In this document: positions 54,110 to 62,725 of the stretch, piece after piece
How the letters are laid out: every line of letters begins with the position of its first letter
Position numbering within the stretch: the first letter of the stretch is position 1
DNA from: Streptomyces sp. NBC_01262
GTDB taxonomy: Bacteria > Actinomycetota > Actinomycetes > Streptomycetales > Streptomycetaceae
Length of the DNA: 64,000 nucleotides
Direction: 5' to 3'
Assembly (NCBI RefSeq): GCF_036226365.1
Contig: NZ_CP108462.1
Location: 7,472,501 to 7,536,500 of the forward strand
Translations under genes and position numbers: made by a program
Notes under the pieces: generated by a model
Database searches by the model: none
Seen by the model: only the letters and a program-made list of their open reading frames with translations
What the model was told of the DNA's origin: nothing

Positions 54110-54988
54110 TCAGCGCTGCGATCCGGATTCCGCCGCGGACAAGCCCAACTCCTGGGTCCCTACGACGGACAGCAGTTCCAGCTGCTCGGCTCCCGGGCTT
54201 CCGGGCGGGGCGGTGAACCACAGCAGGCGTTGCCGTCCGTCCTCGCTGAGGAGGTTGTGGCAGTCGAGTTCGATGACGCCGAGCATGGGGTGGACGATCC
54301 TCTTGTGGTCCATGCGGCGCACCGCGACGTCGTGGGTGTCCCAGAGGGCCGCGAACTCCTCACTGCGGCGGCGTAGCACGGCGACCATCTTCGTGACCTC
54401 CGCGTCCCGGCCGCGCCGGGCGGCCGCTGCCTGGAGGTCGGCCACGAACACCCGGGAGTGGTGCGGGTGGTCCTCGGGCGGGTAGATCTCGCGCGCCTGC
54501 GGGTCGAAAAACCAGCGGTACACCAGGCTCGCCGCCGGGCCGCGGTGTGCCGGGGACCTGCCGAGCAGGGTCAGGGCCAGGTCGTTCTCCACCAGGGTTT
54601 CGTGGAGGTCGGTGATGACGCGCGCGGGGGTGTTGGACAGCCGGTCCAGGAGCCCGAGGAGCGCGGGCTGCACGTGTGCCGATGGGCCGTGTGCTGACGG
54701 GGGGATCGGCCGTTCGGCCAGGTGGAACAGGTGGTCGCGCTCGTCGCCGTTCAGGCGCAGGGCTCGGGCGAGGGCGGCCAGGGTCTGGGCCGAGGGCTGC
54801 ACGCCGGTCTTCGCGCTGCCGCGTTCCAGCTCGGTGTAGTAGTCGGCCGACAGCCCTGCCAGCTGCGCGACTTCCTCGCGGCGCAGCCCGGGGACGCGCC
54901 GGCGCGGGCCTTGGGGGAGACCGACCTCGCCGGGGCGGATGCGGTCGCGGCGTGTCCTGAGGAAGGCACCGAGCTCTGGAAGGTTCAC
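54110..54988 (-). CDS. XRE/MmyB-type regulator
   Basis: 292 residues. The N-terminal HTH (about 8-75) has LPQGPRRRVPGLRREEVAQL and SADYYTELERG. The C-terminal part (about 105-285) is the MmyB ligand-binding fold, with TLVENDLALTLLG, WFFDPQAREIYP and ELDCHNLLSEDG, related to PAS-like domains. Members of this large streptomycete family usually sit divergent to a short-chain dehydrogenase and repress it, as here. The target may be the SDR operon downstream of the palindrome at 55021. Confidence 0.9.
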   Translation of the reverse strand: MNLPELGAFLRTRRDRIRPGEVGLPQGPRRRVPGLRREEVAQLAGLSADYYTELERGSAKTGVQPSAQTLAALARALRLNGDERDHLFHLAERPIPPSAHGPSAHVQPALLGLLDRLSNTPARVITDLHETLVENDLALTLLGRSPAHRGPAASLVYRWFFDPQAREIYPPEDHPHHSRVFVADLQAAAARRGRDAEVTKMVAVLRRRSEEFAALWDTHDVAVRRMDHKRIVHPMLGVIELDCHNLLSEDGRQRLLWFTAPPGSPGAEQLELLSVVGTQELGLSAAESGSQR

Positions 54989-55020
54989 CCCTCCATCGTC
55001 GCTCGTACGCCGGAGCGCAG

Positions 55021-55041
55021 CCAGGGGGTGGCAACCCCTGG
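55021..55041. promoter_or_regulatory. Inverted repeat between MmyB regulator and SDR operon
   Basis: CCAGGGGGT and AACCCCTGG pair at 8 of 9 positions around GGC. It is 32 bp before the regulator start and about 106 bp before the SDR start. A half-like CAGCCCTGGCTAGGG follows it. A plausible binding site for the MmyB-type regulator. Confidence 0.45.
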
Positions 55042-55147
55042 GTAGACGCAGCCCTGGCTAGGGATGGCGGACCGGCCGATCGTGGAGGACACAGCAGGGC
55101 CAACGGCAAGACCGGGGCCCGACCCCCATCCACCACAGGAGTCAGCC

Positions 55148-55930
55148 ATGCCTGTCCCCACTTCCCCCGACGGGACCGGTGCTTCCGCCCAGCCCTCCGC
55201 CTCACCCCGTGTCGCGATCGTCACCGGCGGCTCGCGCGGCATCGGCCGCCGGACCGTCGGCCGGCTGGCCGCCGACGGGTACGCCGTCGTGGTCGGCTAC
55301 GCCGGCAACCAGGACGAGGCCGAAGCCGCCGTGAAGGAGGCCGTCACCGGCGGCGGCCGGGCGATCGCAGTGCGCGCGGACGTCGCCGACGAACGCGCGG
55401 TCGCGGCCTTGTTCGACGCGGCCGACAGAGAATTCGGCGGCGTGGACGTCGTCGTGCACGCGGCCGGGCGGATGCACCTGGCTCCGATCGCCGAGCTGGA
55501 CCTGGCCGTCCTGGACGACCTGCACCGCACCAACATCCGCGGCACGTTCGTCGTCGTCCAGCAGGCCGCCCGTCGGGTGCGCCCCGGTGGCGCGATCGTG
55601 ACGTTCTCCACGTCCGTGGTGGGGCTCGCCTTCCCGGGCTACGGCGCGTACGCCGCCGGCAAGGGCGCGGTCGAGGCGCTGACTCTGATCCTGGCCCGGG
55701 AGCTGCGGGGCCGGGACGTCACCGCCAACACCGTCGCGCCCGGCCCCACGGCCACCGATCTGTTCCTGGACGGCAAGGACGAGGAGACCATCGCCCGCCT
55801 GGCCGCCCAGCCCCCGCTGGAGCGCCTCGGTACCCCGGCCGACATCGCCGAGGTCGTCGCGTTCCTGGCCTCCCCGGCCGGCCACTGGATCAACGGACAG
55901 GTCATCCGCGCCAACGGCGGAATCATCTGA
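55148..55930 (+). CDS. Short-chain dehydrogenase/reductase (SDR)
   Basis: 260 residues. NAD(P)-binding VTGGSRGIG (residues 22-30), the NAG-like AAGR, and the catalytic YGAYAAGKGA (Tyr and Lys). The Ser sits in TFSTSVVG. It reduces or oxidises an alcohol or ketone of unknown structure. ATG 55148 has CAGGAG before it. First gene of a three-gene set with a second SDR and a tautomerase, 11 bp before the second. Confidence 0.92.
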   Translation: MPVPTSPDGTGASAQPSASPRVAIVTGGSRGIGRRTVGRLAADGYAVVVGYAGNQDEAEAAVKEAVTGGGRAIAVRADVADERAVAALFDAADREFGGVDVVVHAAGRMHLAPIAELDLAVLDDLHRTNIRGTFVVVQQAARRVRPGGAIVTFSTSVVGLAFPGYGAYAAGKGAVEALTLILARELRGRDVTANTVAPGPTATDLFLDGKDEETIARLAAQPPLERLGTPADIAEVVAFLASPAGHWINGQVIRANGGII

Positions 55931-55941
55931 AAGGCCCTGTC

Positions 55942-56853
55942 ATGACGAACCACGAATCAGGCAAGGTCATCCTCGTCACCGGGGCCTCCAGCGGCATCGG
56001 GGCACTGTCCGTGCGGGCTCTGGCCCTCGCCGGTCACACCGTCTACGCGGGCATCCGCCAGACCACGACCCGCAACACGATCGCGGCGGCCGACCTGACG
56101 CGCTACGGCACCGACCACCGGGCCGACGTCCACGCCGTCGAGCTGGACGTCACGTCCCAGGACTCGGCCGACGCCGCAGTCGACCGGATCCTCGCCGAGC
56201 GCGGCCGGCTGGACGTGGTCGTGCACAACGCCGGGCACATGGTCCTGGGCGCCGCCGAGGCGTTCACCACCGAGCAGTTCGCGGACCTGTACGACGTGAA
56301 TGTTCTGGGCACCCAGCGCGTCAACCGCGCCGCCCTGCCGAAGCTGCGTGAGCAGGGCTCGGGGCTGCTGGTGTGGATCGGCAGTTCCAGCACCCGCGGC
56401 GGCTGCCCGCCGTTCCTGGCCCCGTACTTCGCCGCCAAGGCCGCGATGGACGCCCTGGCCGTCAGCTACGCCGCCGAGGTGCTCCCGTTCGGCATCGACA
56501 CCGCGATCGTGGTGCCCGGTGCGTTCACCACCGGCACCAACCACTTCGCCAACGCGGACGCCCCCGCCGACGTCGGCCGTGCGGAAGCCTACGACCAGCG
56601 TCACCGACCCCTTATGAGCGATCTCGGCAAGCGCCTGGCCGCGCTCATCCCCTCGGACGCCGATGTGACCGAGGTCGCCGAAGCCGTCGCGCGACTGGTC
56701 GCGATGCAGCACGGCACCCGGCCTCTGCGCACCCACATAGACCCCAGCCGGGACGGCAGCGAAGTCGTCTCCGCGGTCGCCGACCGCCTCCGCGCCGACT
56801 TCTTCCGCCGCCTCGGACTGGACAGCCTGCTCACCGCAGGCAGCTCCCTGTAA
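55942..56853 (+). CDS. Short-chain dehydrogenase/reductase (SDR), longer type
   Basis: 303 residues. VTGASSGIG near residue 13, VHNAGHM, and SSSTRGG with the catalytic Tyr-x3-Lys in PYFAAKAAM. The tail is longer than the previous SDR and includes VVPGAFTTGTNHFANAD. Substrate not known. Same operon, spacing 11 bp upstream and 29 bp downstream. Confidence 0.92.
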   Translation: MTNHESGKVILVTGASSGIGALSVRALALAGHTVYAGIRQTTTRNTIAAADLTRYGTDHRADVHAVELDVTSQDSADAAVDRILAERGRLDVVVHNAGHMVLGAAEAFTTEQFADLYDVNVLGTQRVNRAALPKLREQGSGLLVWIGSSSTRGGCPPFLAPYFAAKAAMDALAVSYAAEVLPFGIDTAIVVPGAFTTGTNHFANADAPADVGRAEAYDQRHRPLMSDLGKRLAALIPSDADVTEVAEAVARLVAMQHGTRPLRTHIDPSRDGSEVVSAVADRLRADFFRRLGLDSLLTAGSSL

Positions 56854-56882
56854 CACCCCACTGAGAGAAGGAACAACCAGCC

Positions 56883-57116
56883 ATGCCGTTCGCGAACTTC
56901 AAGGTCCCCGAGAAGACCCTCACCCCGAAGCAGAAGGAGGAGATCGTCACCCGTACCACCGAGCTGTACGTCGAGATCTACGGCGAGCGCGCCCGCAACA
57001 CCACCATGGTTCTGATCGAAGAGGTCCCCGACGGCGGCTGGGGCATCTCCGGCAACGTGCTGACCCTCGCCATGCTCGGCGGCGAGGCGGCACCGACCGA
57101 CACCAGCGGCGCCTGA
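56883..57116 (+). CDS. 4-oxalocrotonate tautomerase family protein
   Basis: 77 residues; starts MPFANFKVPEKTLTPKQK, leaving Pro1 free after Met removal, the catalytic base of the 4-OT family. The middle contains LIEEVPDGGWGISG. Last gene of the SDR operon, followed by a hairpin. Likely acts on an enol or keto product of the two reductases. Confidence 0.9.
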   Translation: MPFANFKVPEKTLTPKQKEEIVTRTTELYVEIYGERARNTTMVLIEEVPDGGWGISGNVLTLAMLGGEAAPTDTSGA

Positions 57117-57122
57117 CGCGCA

Positions 57123-57163
57123 CCATCGCTGCAGCTCGGAACTCTGCTGAGCTGCAGCGATGG
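57123..57163. terminator. Bidirectional hairpin between the SDR operon and glnA
   Basis: A perfect 15-bp stem: CCATCGCTGCAGCTC on the left and its complement ending CAGCGATGG on the right, around an 11-base loop. It follows the tautomerase stop by 6 bp and the glnA end by 17 bp, so it can end both transcripts. Confidence 0.8.
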
Positions 57164-57180
57164 GATCGAACGTCTTCGTC

Positions 57181-58593
57181 TTACAGGTCGAAGTACAGCT
57201 CGAACTCGTGCGGGTGCGGCCGCAGCTGGATCGGGGCGATCTCGTTGACCCGCTTGTAGTCGATCCAGGTCTCGATGAGGTCCGGGGTGAAGACACCGCC
57301 CGCGAGCAGGAACTCGTGGTCGGCCTCCAGGGCGTCGAGGACGGCCGGGAGGGAGGTCGGGACCTGGGCGACGCCGGCGTGCTCTTCGGGGGCGAGCTCG
57401 TAGAGGTCCTTGTCGACCGGCTCGGCGGGCTCGATCTTGTTCTTGATGCCGTCGAGGCCGGCCATCAGCAGGGCCGAGAAGGCCAGGTACGGGTTGCTGG
57501 ACGGGTCCGGAGCGCGGAACTCGATGCGCTTGGCCTTGGCGTTGGCACCCGTGATCGGGATACGGATGGCCGCCGAGCGGTTGCGCTGCGAGTAGACCAG
57601 GTTGACCGGGGCCTCGAAGCCGGGGACCAGGCGGTGGTAGGAGTTCACCGTCGGGTTGGTGAAGGCCAGCAGCGAGGGGGCGTGCTTGAGGATGCCGCCG
57701 ATGTAGTAACGGGCGGTGTCCGACAGGCCCGCGTAGCCCTGCTCGTCGTAGAAGAGGGGCTGGCCGCCCTGCCAGAGGGACTGGTGGCAGTGCATGCCGG
57801 AGCCGTTGTCACCGAAGATCGGCTTGGGCATGAAGGTGGCGGTCTTGCCGTTGCGCCAGGCGACGTTCTTCACGATGTACTTGAAGAGCATCAGGTCGTC
57901 GGCGGCGGCGAGCAGCGTGTTGAACTTGTAGTTGATCTCGGCCTGGCCGGCGGTGCCGACCTCGTGGTGCTGGCGCTCGACCTTGAGGCCGGAGGCCTCC
58001 AGCTCAAGGGAGATCTCGGCGCGCAGGTCGGCGAAGTGGTCGACCGGCGGGGTGGGGAAGTACCCGCCCTTGTAGCGGACCTTGTAGCCGCGGTTGTCCT
58101 CCAGCGCACCGGTGTTCCAGGCGCCGGCCTCGGAGTCGATGTGGTAGAAGGACTCGTTCGGGCCGGTGGCGAAGCGGGCGCTGTCGAAGACGTAGAACTC
58201 GGCCTCGGGGCCGAAGTACGCGGTGTCGGCGATGCCGGTGGAGGCGAGGTAGGCCTCGGCCTTCTTGGCCACGTTGCGCGGGTCACGGCTGTACTGCTCG
58301 CCCGTGATCGGGTCGTGGATGAAGAAGTTGATGTTGAGCGTCTTGTCCTTGCGGAACGGGTCGACGCGTGCCGTCGACAGGTCCGCGCGCAGGGCCATGT
58401 CCGACTCGTGGATGGCCTGGAAGCCGCGGATCGACGAACCGTCGAAGGCGAGTTCCTCGTCCGGGTCGAAGGAGCTGACCGGAACGGTGAAGTGCTGCAT
58501 GACACCGGGCAGGTCGCAGAACCGGACGTCCACGAACTTGACGTCCTCATCAGAGATGAACTGGTTCACCTCGTCGGCGTTCTGGAAAGACAT
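57181..58593 (-). CDS. glnA: Glutamine synthetase type I
   Basis: 470 residues. GSI motifs: FDGSSIRGF near 50, the metal-binding EAEFYVFD, HHEVGTAGQAEIN and NGSGMHCHQSLW, and the adenylylation Tyr region DKDLYELAPEE near 395. Makes glutamine from glutamate and ammonia with ATP; GSI enzymes are switched off by GlnE at that Tyr. GGAGGAG lies just before ATG 58593. A four-site GlnR box lies upstream at 58691-58728. Confidence 0.97.
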   Translation of the reverse strand: MSFQNADEVNQFISDEDVKFVDVRFCDLPGVMQHFTVPVSSFDPDEELAFDGSSIRGFQAIHESDMALRADLSTARVDPFRKDKTLNINFFIHDPITGEQYSRDPRNVAKKAEAYLASTGIADTAYFGPEAEFYVFDSARFATGPNESFYHIDSEAGAWNTGALEDNRGYKVRYKGGYFPTPPVDHFADLRAEISLELEASGLKVERQHHEVGTAGQAEINYKFNTLLAAADDLMLFKYIVKNVAWRNGKTATFMPKPIFGDNGSGMHCHQSLWQGGQPLFYDEQGYAGLSDTARYYIGGILKHAPSLLAFTNPTVNSYHRLVPGFEAPVNLVYSQRNRSAAIRIPITGANAKAKRIEFRAPDPSSNPYLAFSALLMAGLDGIKNKIEPAEPVDKDLYELAPEEHAGVAQVPTSLPAVLDALEADHEFLLAGGVFTPDLIETWIDYKRVNEIAPIQLRPHPHEFELYFDL

Positions 58594-58690
58594 CCAACTC
58601 CTCCTTGGCCCGGCCTGCGGCGACCGGATTGCGGCTTTTACGTGCGACCAGTGCGGTGGCACACGTTGGACCCGACCTTAGGGATCAGGG

Positions 58691-58728
58691 ATTTCCCCAT
58701 CATGACCCATTTGTTTCTCAGAGGTTAA
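58691..58728 (-). promoter_or_regulatory. GlnR box upstream of glnA
   Basis: Reading toward glnA: TTAAC, GAAAC, GTCAT, GAAAT, each exactly 11 nt apart. This is the alternate a-b-a-b order and matches the GlnR consensus (GTnAC-n6-GAAAC twice) almost exactly. Lies about 98-135 bp before the glnA start. Confidence 0.88.
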
Positions 58729-58793
58729 CCGCGACCTCGGGAGAGTGAAGGGGCAAGGGGGGACTGATTCGTACAGCGAAGTACGGTGGACAC

Positions 58794-59261
58794 GTGGAAA
58801 ACAGGGATGCGATCGGATCATGGCTGGACGGACCCAAGGCGGCGGCCGAGCAGGCAGGCGTCGACTTCGGCTACCGGGGCGAGCGCCTGGGGCTGCCGGA
58901 GGAGGGGCCGGGCTCGATCGCGCCGGTGGGGCGGCGGATCGCGGCGCTGTTCATCGACTGGTTCCTGTGCCTGGTGATCGCATACGGCTTGATCGCGCAG
59001 GGTGACGCGCGCGGCGCCAACCAATGGACGACGGTGGTCTTCGCCGTACTCAGTGTGCTCACGCTCGGCACCATCGGCATGACGCCCGGCAAGCGGCTGC
59101 TGCGCCTGCGCGTGGTCCGGCTGGACGGCACCAGGCTCGGGTTCGGCGCGGTCGTGCTGCGCACGCTGCTGCTGCTCCTGGTGATCCCGGCGGTGGTCTG
59201 GGACCGCGACACCCGCGGGCTGCACGACAAGGCGGTGGGCGCGGTGCAGGTCCGGCTGTGA
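58794..59261 (+). CDS. RDD-family membrane protein
   Basis: 155 residues. The RDD pattern is visible: IAPVGRRIAALFIDWFLC (Arg..Asp) with the second Asp in the later WDRDTRGLHD, and TPGKRLLRLRVVRLDG between. About three membrane segments. Function unknown; family members are often in membrane-associated stress or ion-handling settings. Start GTG 58794. It is divergent from glnA and lies in the conserved glnA-lip block. Confidence 0.9.
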   Translation: MENRDAIGSWLDGPKAAAEQAGVDFGYRGERLGLPEEGPGSIAPVGRRIAALFIDWFLCLVIAYGLIAQGDARGANQWTTVVFAVLSVLTLGTIGMTPGKRLLRLRVVRLDGTRLGFGAVVLRTLLLLLVIPAVVWDRDTRGLHDKAVGAVQVRL

Positions 59262-59270
59262 GGGTGAGGG

Positions 59271-59327
59271 ATACGAAATGATGGTGGGCCCGGAGGATTC
59301 ACCTCCGGGCCCACCATCATTTCGTAT
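59271..59327. terminator. Long bidirectional hairpin between the RDD gene and DUF4191 gene
   Basis: A perfect 26-bp stem: left arm begins ATACGAAATGATGGTGGG, right arm ends ATCATTTCGTAT, with a 5-base loop. It lies 9 bp past the RDD stop and 15 bp past the DUF4191 stop. Among the longest perfect hairpins in the window. Confidence 0.85.
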
Positions 59328-59342
59328 GCGATTTCGGGCCGC

Positions 59343-60026
59343 TCAGCGCCCCTTCGGCATCCGCATTCCCTTGGGCATCGGGCCCTTGGGGACCGGCATG
59401 TTCTTCATCAGGTCGCCCAGCGCGCGCAGCCGGTCGTTGACCTCGGTGACCTTGGGGCCGGGCAGTACGCGCGGCAGCTTCAGCAGCGTCGTACGCACCT
59501 TCTTCAGCGGCACCTCGCCCTCGCCGGTGCCGACGATGATGTCGGTGACCGGCACATCGAGCACGACGCGCGCCATCTTGCGCTTCTCGGCCGCCAGCAG
59601 CGACTTCACGCGGTTCGGGTTGCCCTCGGCGACCAGCACGATGCCGGCCTTGCCGACCGCGCGGTGCACGAGGTCCTGGCTCTTGTTCATCGCCACCGCC
59701 GGGGTGACGGACCAGCCGCGTCCGACATTCTCAAGGACCGCCGCGGCGGCGCCCGGCTGGCCTTCGAGCTGCCCGAAGGCGGCCCGTTCGGCCCGGCGCC
59801 CGAAGACGACCGCCATCGCGAGGAACGCCAGGAGGAAGCCCAGGATGCCCGCGTAGATGGGGTGACCGATCAAGAAACCGATAGCGAGGACGACACCGAA
59901 GGTGACGATGCCCACAGCCGCTAGGACGAGACCGACCTTGGAGTCGACCCGCCTGGTCATCTTGTACGTCTGGACGATCTGCTTAAGTCGCCCAGGGGTG
60001 CTGCTCTCGGAAGATTCCCTCGCCAT
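59343..60026 (-). CDS. DUF4191 membrane protein
   Basis: 227 residues. Two N-terminal helices (GLVLAAVGIVTFGVVLAIGF and YAGILGFLLAFLAMAVVFG) follow a cytosolic RLKQIVQTYKMTRR segment, then a soluble domain with VGRGWSVTPAVAMN and a tail of repeating PKGxMPKG. Matches DUF4191, common to actinobacteria; function unknown. Part of the conserved block around lipA and lipB. Confidence 0.88.
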   Translation of the reverse strand: MARESSESSTPGRLKQIVQTYKMTRRVDSKVGLVLAAVGIVTFGVVLAIGFLIGHPIYAGILGFLLAFLAMAVVFGRRAERAAFGQLEGQPGAAAAVLENVGRGWSVTPAVAMNKSQDLVHRAVGKAGIVLVAEGNPNRVKSLLAAEKRKMARVVLDVPVTDIIVGTGEGEVPLKKVRTTLLKLPRVLPGPKVTEVNDRLRALGDLMKNMPVPKGPMPKGMRMPKGR

Positions 60027-60082
60027 GCCGGACAGGATACGTGTCCGAACGGCTGGAAGTGCTACCGGTGCGGGGCCGGAGG

Positions 60083-60274
60083 CTAGCGCGGGCCCATGGC
60101 GTCGAGGACGTGCTGGGCCTCGTGGCGGTCCTTGGCCCGCTTGCGGTCCTCCAGGACGGCGGACCAGGCGTTGCGGCGGGCGGTCTGCTCCGCCCCGCGC
60201 AGCAGGAACGATTCGACGACGCGCAGCGCGCCCGTGACGGAGGCGGCGGGGAAGGTTGAGGCGGCGGCCTGCAT
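60083..60274 (-). CDS. Small conserved protein of the lip region
   Basis: 63 residues: MQAAASTFPAASVTGALRVV, then FLLRGAEQTARRNAWSAVLEDRKR and RHEAQHVLDAM. Mostly helical and basic. No domain recognised. It is kept beside DUF4191 and lipA in this type of genome, so the position is informative. The next 189 bp up to lipA (60275-60463) holds no gene I can see. Confidence 0.7.
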   Translation of the reverse strand: MQAAASTFPAASVTGALRVVESFLLRGAEQTARRNAWSAVLEDRKRAKDRHEAQHVLDAMGPR

Positions 60275-60463
60275 GTGGGTCCCCCTAAGGACGCTCAGAA
60301 TCGCAAGGGTGTGCGTGAATCCAGGGTCACCACATTGTGTTACCAGTCCGTGACCGGTCGGTCAAACTCGCATGAAGGCCAAGCGAGTCCTCCGCGATGA
60401 CCGGCCACGTCAGGGCTCCCGACGGAAACCCCGGCGTGACCGGATCCACAAGACAGCAGTAGA

Positions 60464-61405
60464 TCAGCCGCGAGCCGCGAGCGCCTGCTGGAAGAGCCGT
60501 CCGGCGCGGTACGAGGAGCGCACCAGCGGCCCCGACATCACACCCGCGAAGCCGATCTCCTCGGCCTCCTCCTTCAGTTCCACGAACTCCTGCGGCTTCA
60601 CCCAGCGCTCGACGGGGTGGTGCCGCACGGTCGGCCGCAGGTACTGGGTGATCGTGATCAGCTCGCAGCCGGCGTCGTGCAGGTCCTGCAGCGCCTGGCT
60701 GATCTCCGCGCGCTCCTCGCCCATGCCGAGGATGAGGTTGGACTTGGTCACCAGACCGGCTTCCCGGGCCCGGGTGATGACCTCCAGCGACCGCTCGTAG
60801 CGGAAGGCCGGGCGGATCCGCTTGAAGATCCGCGGCACCGTCTCGACGTTGTGCGCCAGCACCTCGGGGCGGGCGCCGAAGACCTCGGCGAGCTGCTCGG
60901 GGACCGCGTTGAAGTCGGGGATGAGCAGCTCGACCTTGGTGCGGCCGTCGGCCCGGTCGGCGGTCATGGCGTGGATCTGGCGCACGGTCTCGGCGTAGAG
61001 CCAGGCGCCGCCGTCCTCCAGGTCGTCGCGGGCGACGCCGGTGATGGTGGCGTAGTTCAGGTCCATGGTGACGACGGACTCGCCGACCCGGCGCGGCTCG
61101 TCGCGGTCCAGGGCCTCCGGCTTGCCGGTGTCGATCTGGCAGAAGTCGCAGCGCCGGGTGCACTGGTCGCCGCCGATGAGGAAGGTGGCCTCGCGGTCCT
61201 CCCAGCACTCGAAGATGTTGGGGCAGCCGGCCTCCTGGCACACCGTGTGCAGGCCTTCGCTCTTCACCAGCGCCTGCATCTTGGTGTACTCGGGACCCAT
61301 CTTCGCCCGGGTCTTGATCCACTCGGGCTTGCGCTCGATGGGGGTCTGGCTGTTGCGGACCTCCAGACGCAGCATCTTGCGGCCTTCAGGTGCGACAGCG
61401 GACAC
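60464..61405 (-). CDS. lipA: Lipoyl synthase
   Basis: 313 residues. Two iron-sulfur clusters: CQEAGCPNIFEC (auxiliary cluster, Cys-x4-Cys-x5-Cys) and the radical-SAM CTRRCDFCQ (Cys-x3-Cys-x2-Cys). It inserts two sulfur atoms into the octanoyl chain on lipoyl domains. GTG 61405 has AGAGGGAG spaced 7 bases away. Lies downstream of lipB with a 161-bp repeat element between them. Confidence 0.96.
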   Translation of the reverse strand: MSAVAPEGRKMLRLEVRNSQTPIERKPEWIKTRAKMGPEYTKMQALVKSEGLHTVCQEAGCPNIFECWEDREATFLIGGDQCTRRCDFCQIDTGKPEALDRDEPRRVGESVVTMDLNYATITGVARDDLEDGGAWLYAETVRQIHAMTADRADGRTKVELLIPDFNAVPEQLAEVFGARPEVLAHNVETVPRIFKRIRPAFRYERSLEVITRAREAGLVTKSNLILGMGEERAEISQALQDLHDAGCELITITQYLRPTVRHHPVERWVKPQEFVELKEEAEEIGFAGVMSGPLVRSSYRAGRLFQQALAARG

Positions 61406-61508
61406 GTCCGACTCCCTCTTACGAATTCGATTCGCAGACTTCGTTTCCATGGCGAACACCAGGGTACGCCCGTGCATTCCTAAACCCCGAGGGGCCCAGG
61501 CGGCGCCC

Positions 61509-61669
61509 AGGGCCTGTCCGGCGGATCTCCGTGGCGTCGCGTGCCCTGGCACCAGCGCTCGCGGCGTTGTCGTCGGTCAACGACGCTCCGCGTCGCTTCC
61601 CTCCTCCGCCTTGCGATCACCGGCGCCAGACCCCGCTCCTTCCCCACGGATATCCGCCGGACAGGCCCT
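61509..61669. mobile_element. MITE-like 161-bp element (copy 2)
   Basis: Second copy of the element at 41889-42053, with 26-bp terminal inverted repeats (one mismatch) starting AGGGCCTGTCCGGCGGATCT. It lies between lipA and lipB, touching the lipB stop: the TAG codon at 61668-61670 straddles its right end. Arms differ from copy 1 in the same places on both sides, so each copy keeps its own pairing. Confidence 0.75.
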
Positions 61670-62453
61670 ACACGGCCCGGGGGAGGGGCGCCGCCGTCTC
61701 CAGGACCGCCCGCAGGTGCTTCTCGACCACCGGCAGCACCTCCCGTACGGAGACGTCGCGGCCGAGTTCGTTGCTGAGCGAGGTGACGCCCGCGTCCCGG
61801 ATGCCGCACGGCACGATCCGGTCGTACGCGGTGTTGTCCGGGTCGCAGTTGAGCGCGAAGCCGTGCATCGTCACGCCCTTGGCGACCCGGATGCCGATCG
61901 CGGCGAGCTTGCGGTCCTCGCGGCGCTGGCCGGCGTTGGAGGGGGCGTACTCGGGGCCGCTGAGGCGCGGGTCGAACTCCTCGTCGTGCAGGCGCGGGTC
62001 GAAGTCCAGGGTGAGCCCGGGGATCACGGCGGGACGGTCCTGGACAGGGTCGCCCAGGACCCAGACGCCGGACCGCCCCTCGACCCGCGAGGTCTCCAGG
62101 CCGAACTCCGCGCAGGCGCCGATCAGGGCGTCCTCAAGGCGCCGTACGTGCGCCACGACGTCCACCGGGCGGGGGAGCTTGAGGATCGGGTAGCCGACGA
62201 GCTGGCCCGGGCCGTGCCAGGTGATCTTGCCGCCGCGGTCGACGTCCACCACGGGGGTGCCGTCCAGGGGGCGCTCGTTGTCCTGCGTACGCCGTCCCGC
62301 GGTGTACACCGCCGGGTGCTCCAGCAGCAGGCAGGTGTCGGGGATCTCGTCCGCGAAGCGGGCCGCGTGCACCCGCCGCTGCTCCTGCCATGCCTCCTGG
62401 TACTCCACGGCTTCCCCGCCGAAGCCCAGGTGGACGAAACGCAGGTCACTCAC
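61668..62453 (-). CDS. lipB: Lipoyl(octanoyl) transferase
   Basis: 261 residues. LEHPAVYTAGRR, then GGKITWHGPGQLVGYPILKL, and the later KLAAIGIRV with the catalytic Lys, then GVTMHGFALN. The catalytic Cys is in the segment IVPCGIRDAGVTSL. It transfers octanoyl from acyl carrier protein to lipoyl domains. GTG 62453 has AGGAG 5 bases before it. Its stop codon is formed at the edge of the repeat element, so the natural C-terminus may have been trimmed or extended. Confidence 0.95.
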   Translation of the reverse strand: MSDLRFVHLGFGGEAVEYQEAWQEQRRVHAARFADEIPDTCLLLEHPAVYTAGRRTQDNERPLDGTPVVDVDRGGKITWHGPGQLVGYPILKLPRPVDVVAHVRRLEDALIGACAEFGLETSRVEGRSGVWVLGDPVQDRPAVIPGLTLDFDPRLHDEEFDPRLSGPEYAPSNAGQRREDRKLAAIGIRVAKGVTMHGFALNCDPDNTAYDRIVPCGIRDAGVTSLSNELGRDVSVREVLPVVEKHLRAVLETAAPLPRAV

Positions 62454-62725
62454 GGCTGCTCCTTGGTGTGTCGCCCTCGTCGCCTCATGCGCTGCCTCAC
62501 GCGCTCTGGACAACTGTACGTCCGGGGGTGCGGGGGCCCGCAGACGGCCCTGGATGCGGTCAGATACCACGCAAACGGATCGGATGGAAGGATTCCGGGT
62601 GCGGAGCCCGGGGAAATTCACCCGTTTCGGCGAATGCGAGGCTCAGGTAGTGAGCGGGTCGCCACAGAACGTTACATTCACGCCGTTCTGGACGAATACC
62701 TGGAAGGCAGGGGACCGCACCGCCG

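Noticed and set aside
62454..62725. Possible small gene between lipB and the large regulator
   Set aside because: Frames in this 270-bp stretch are short and low in coding character; I see nothing beyond the divergent promoters.
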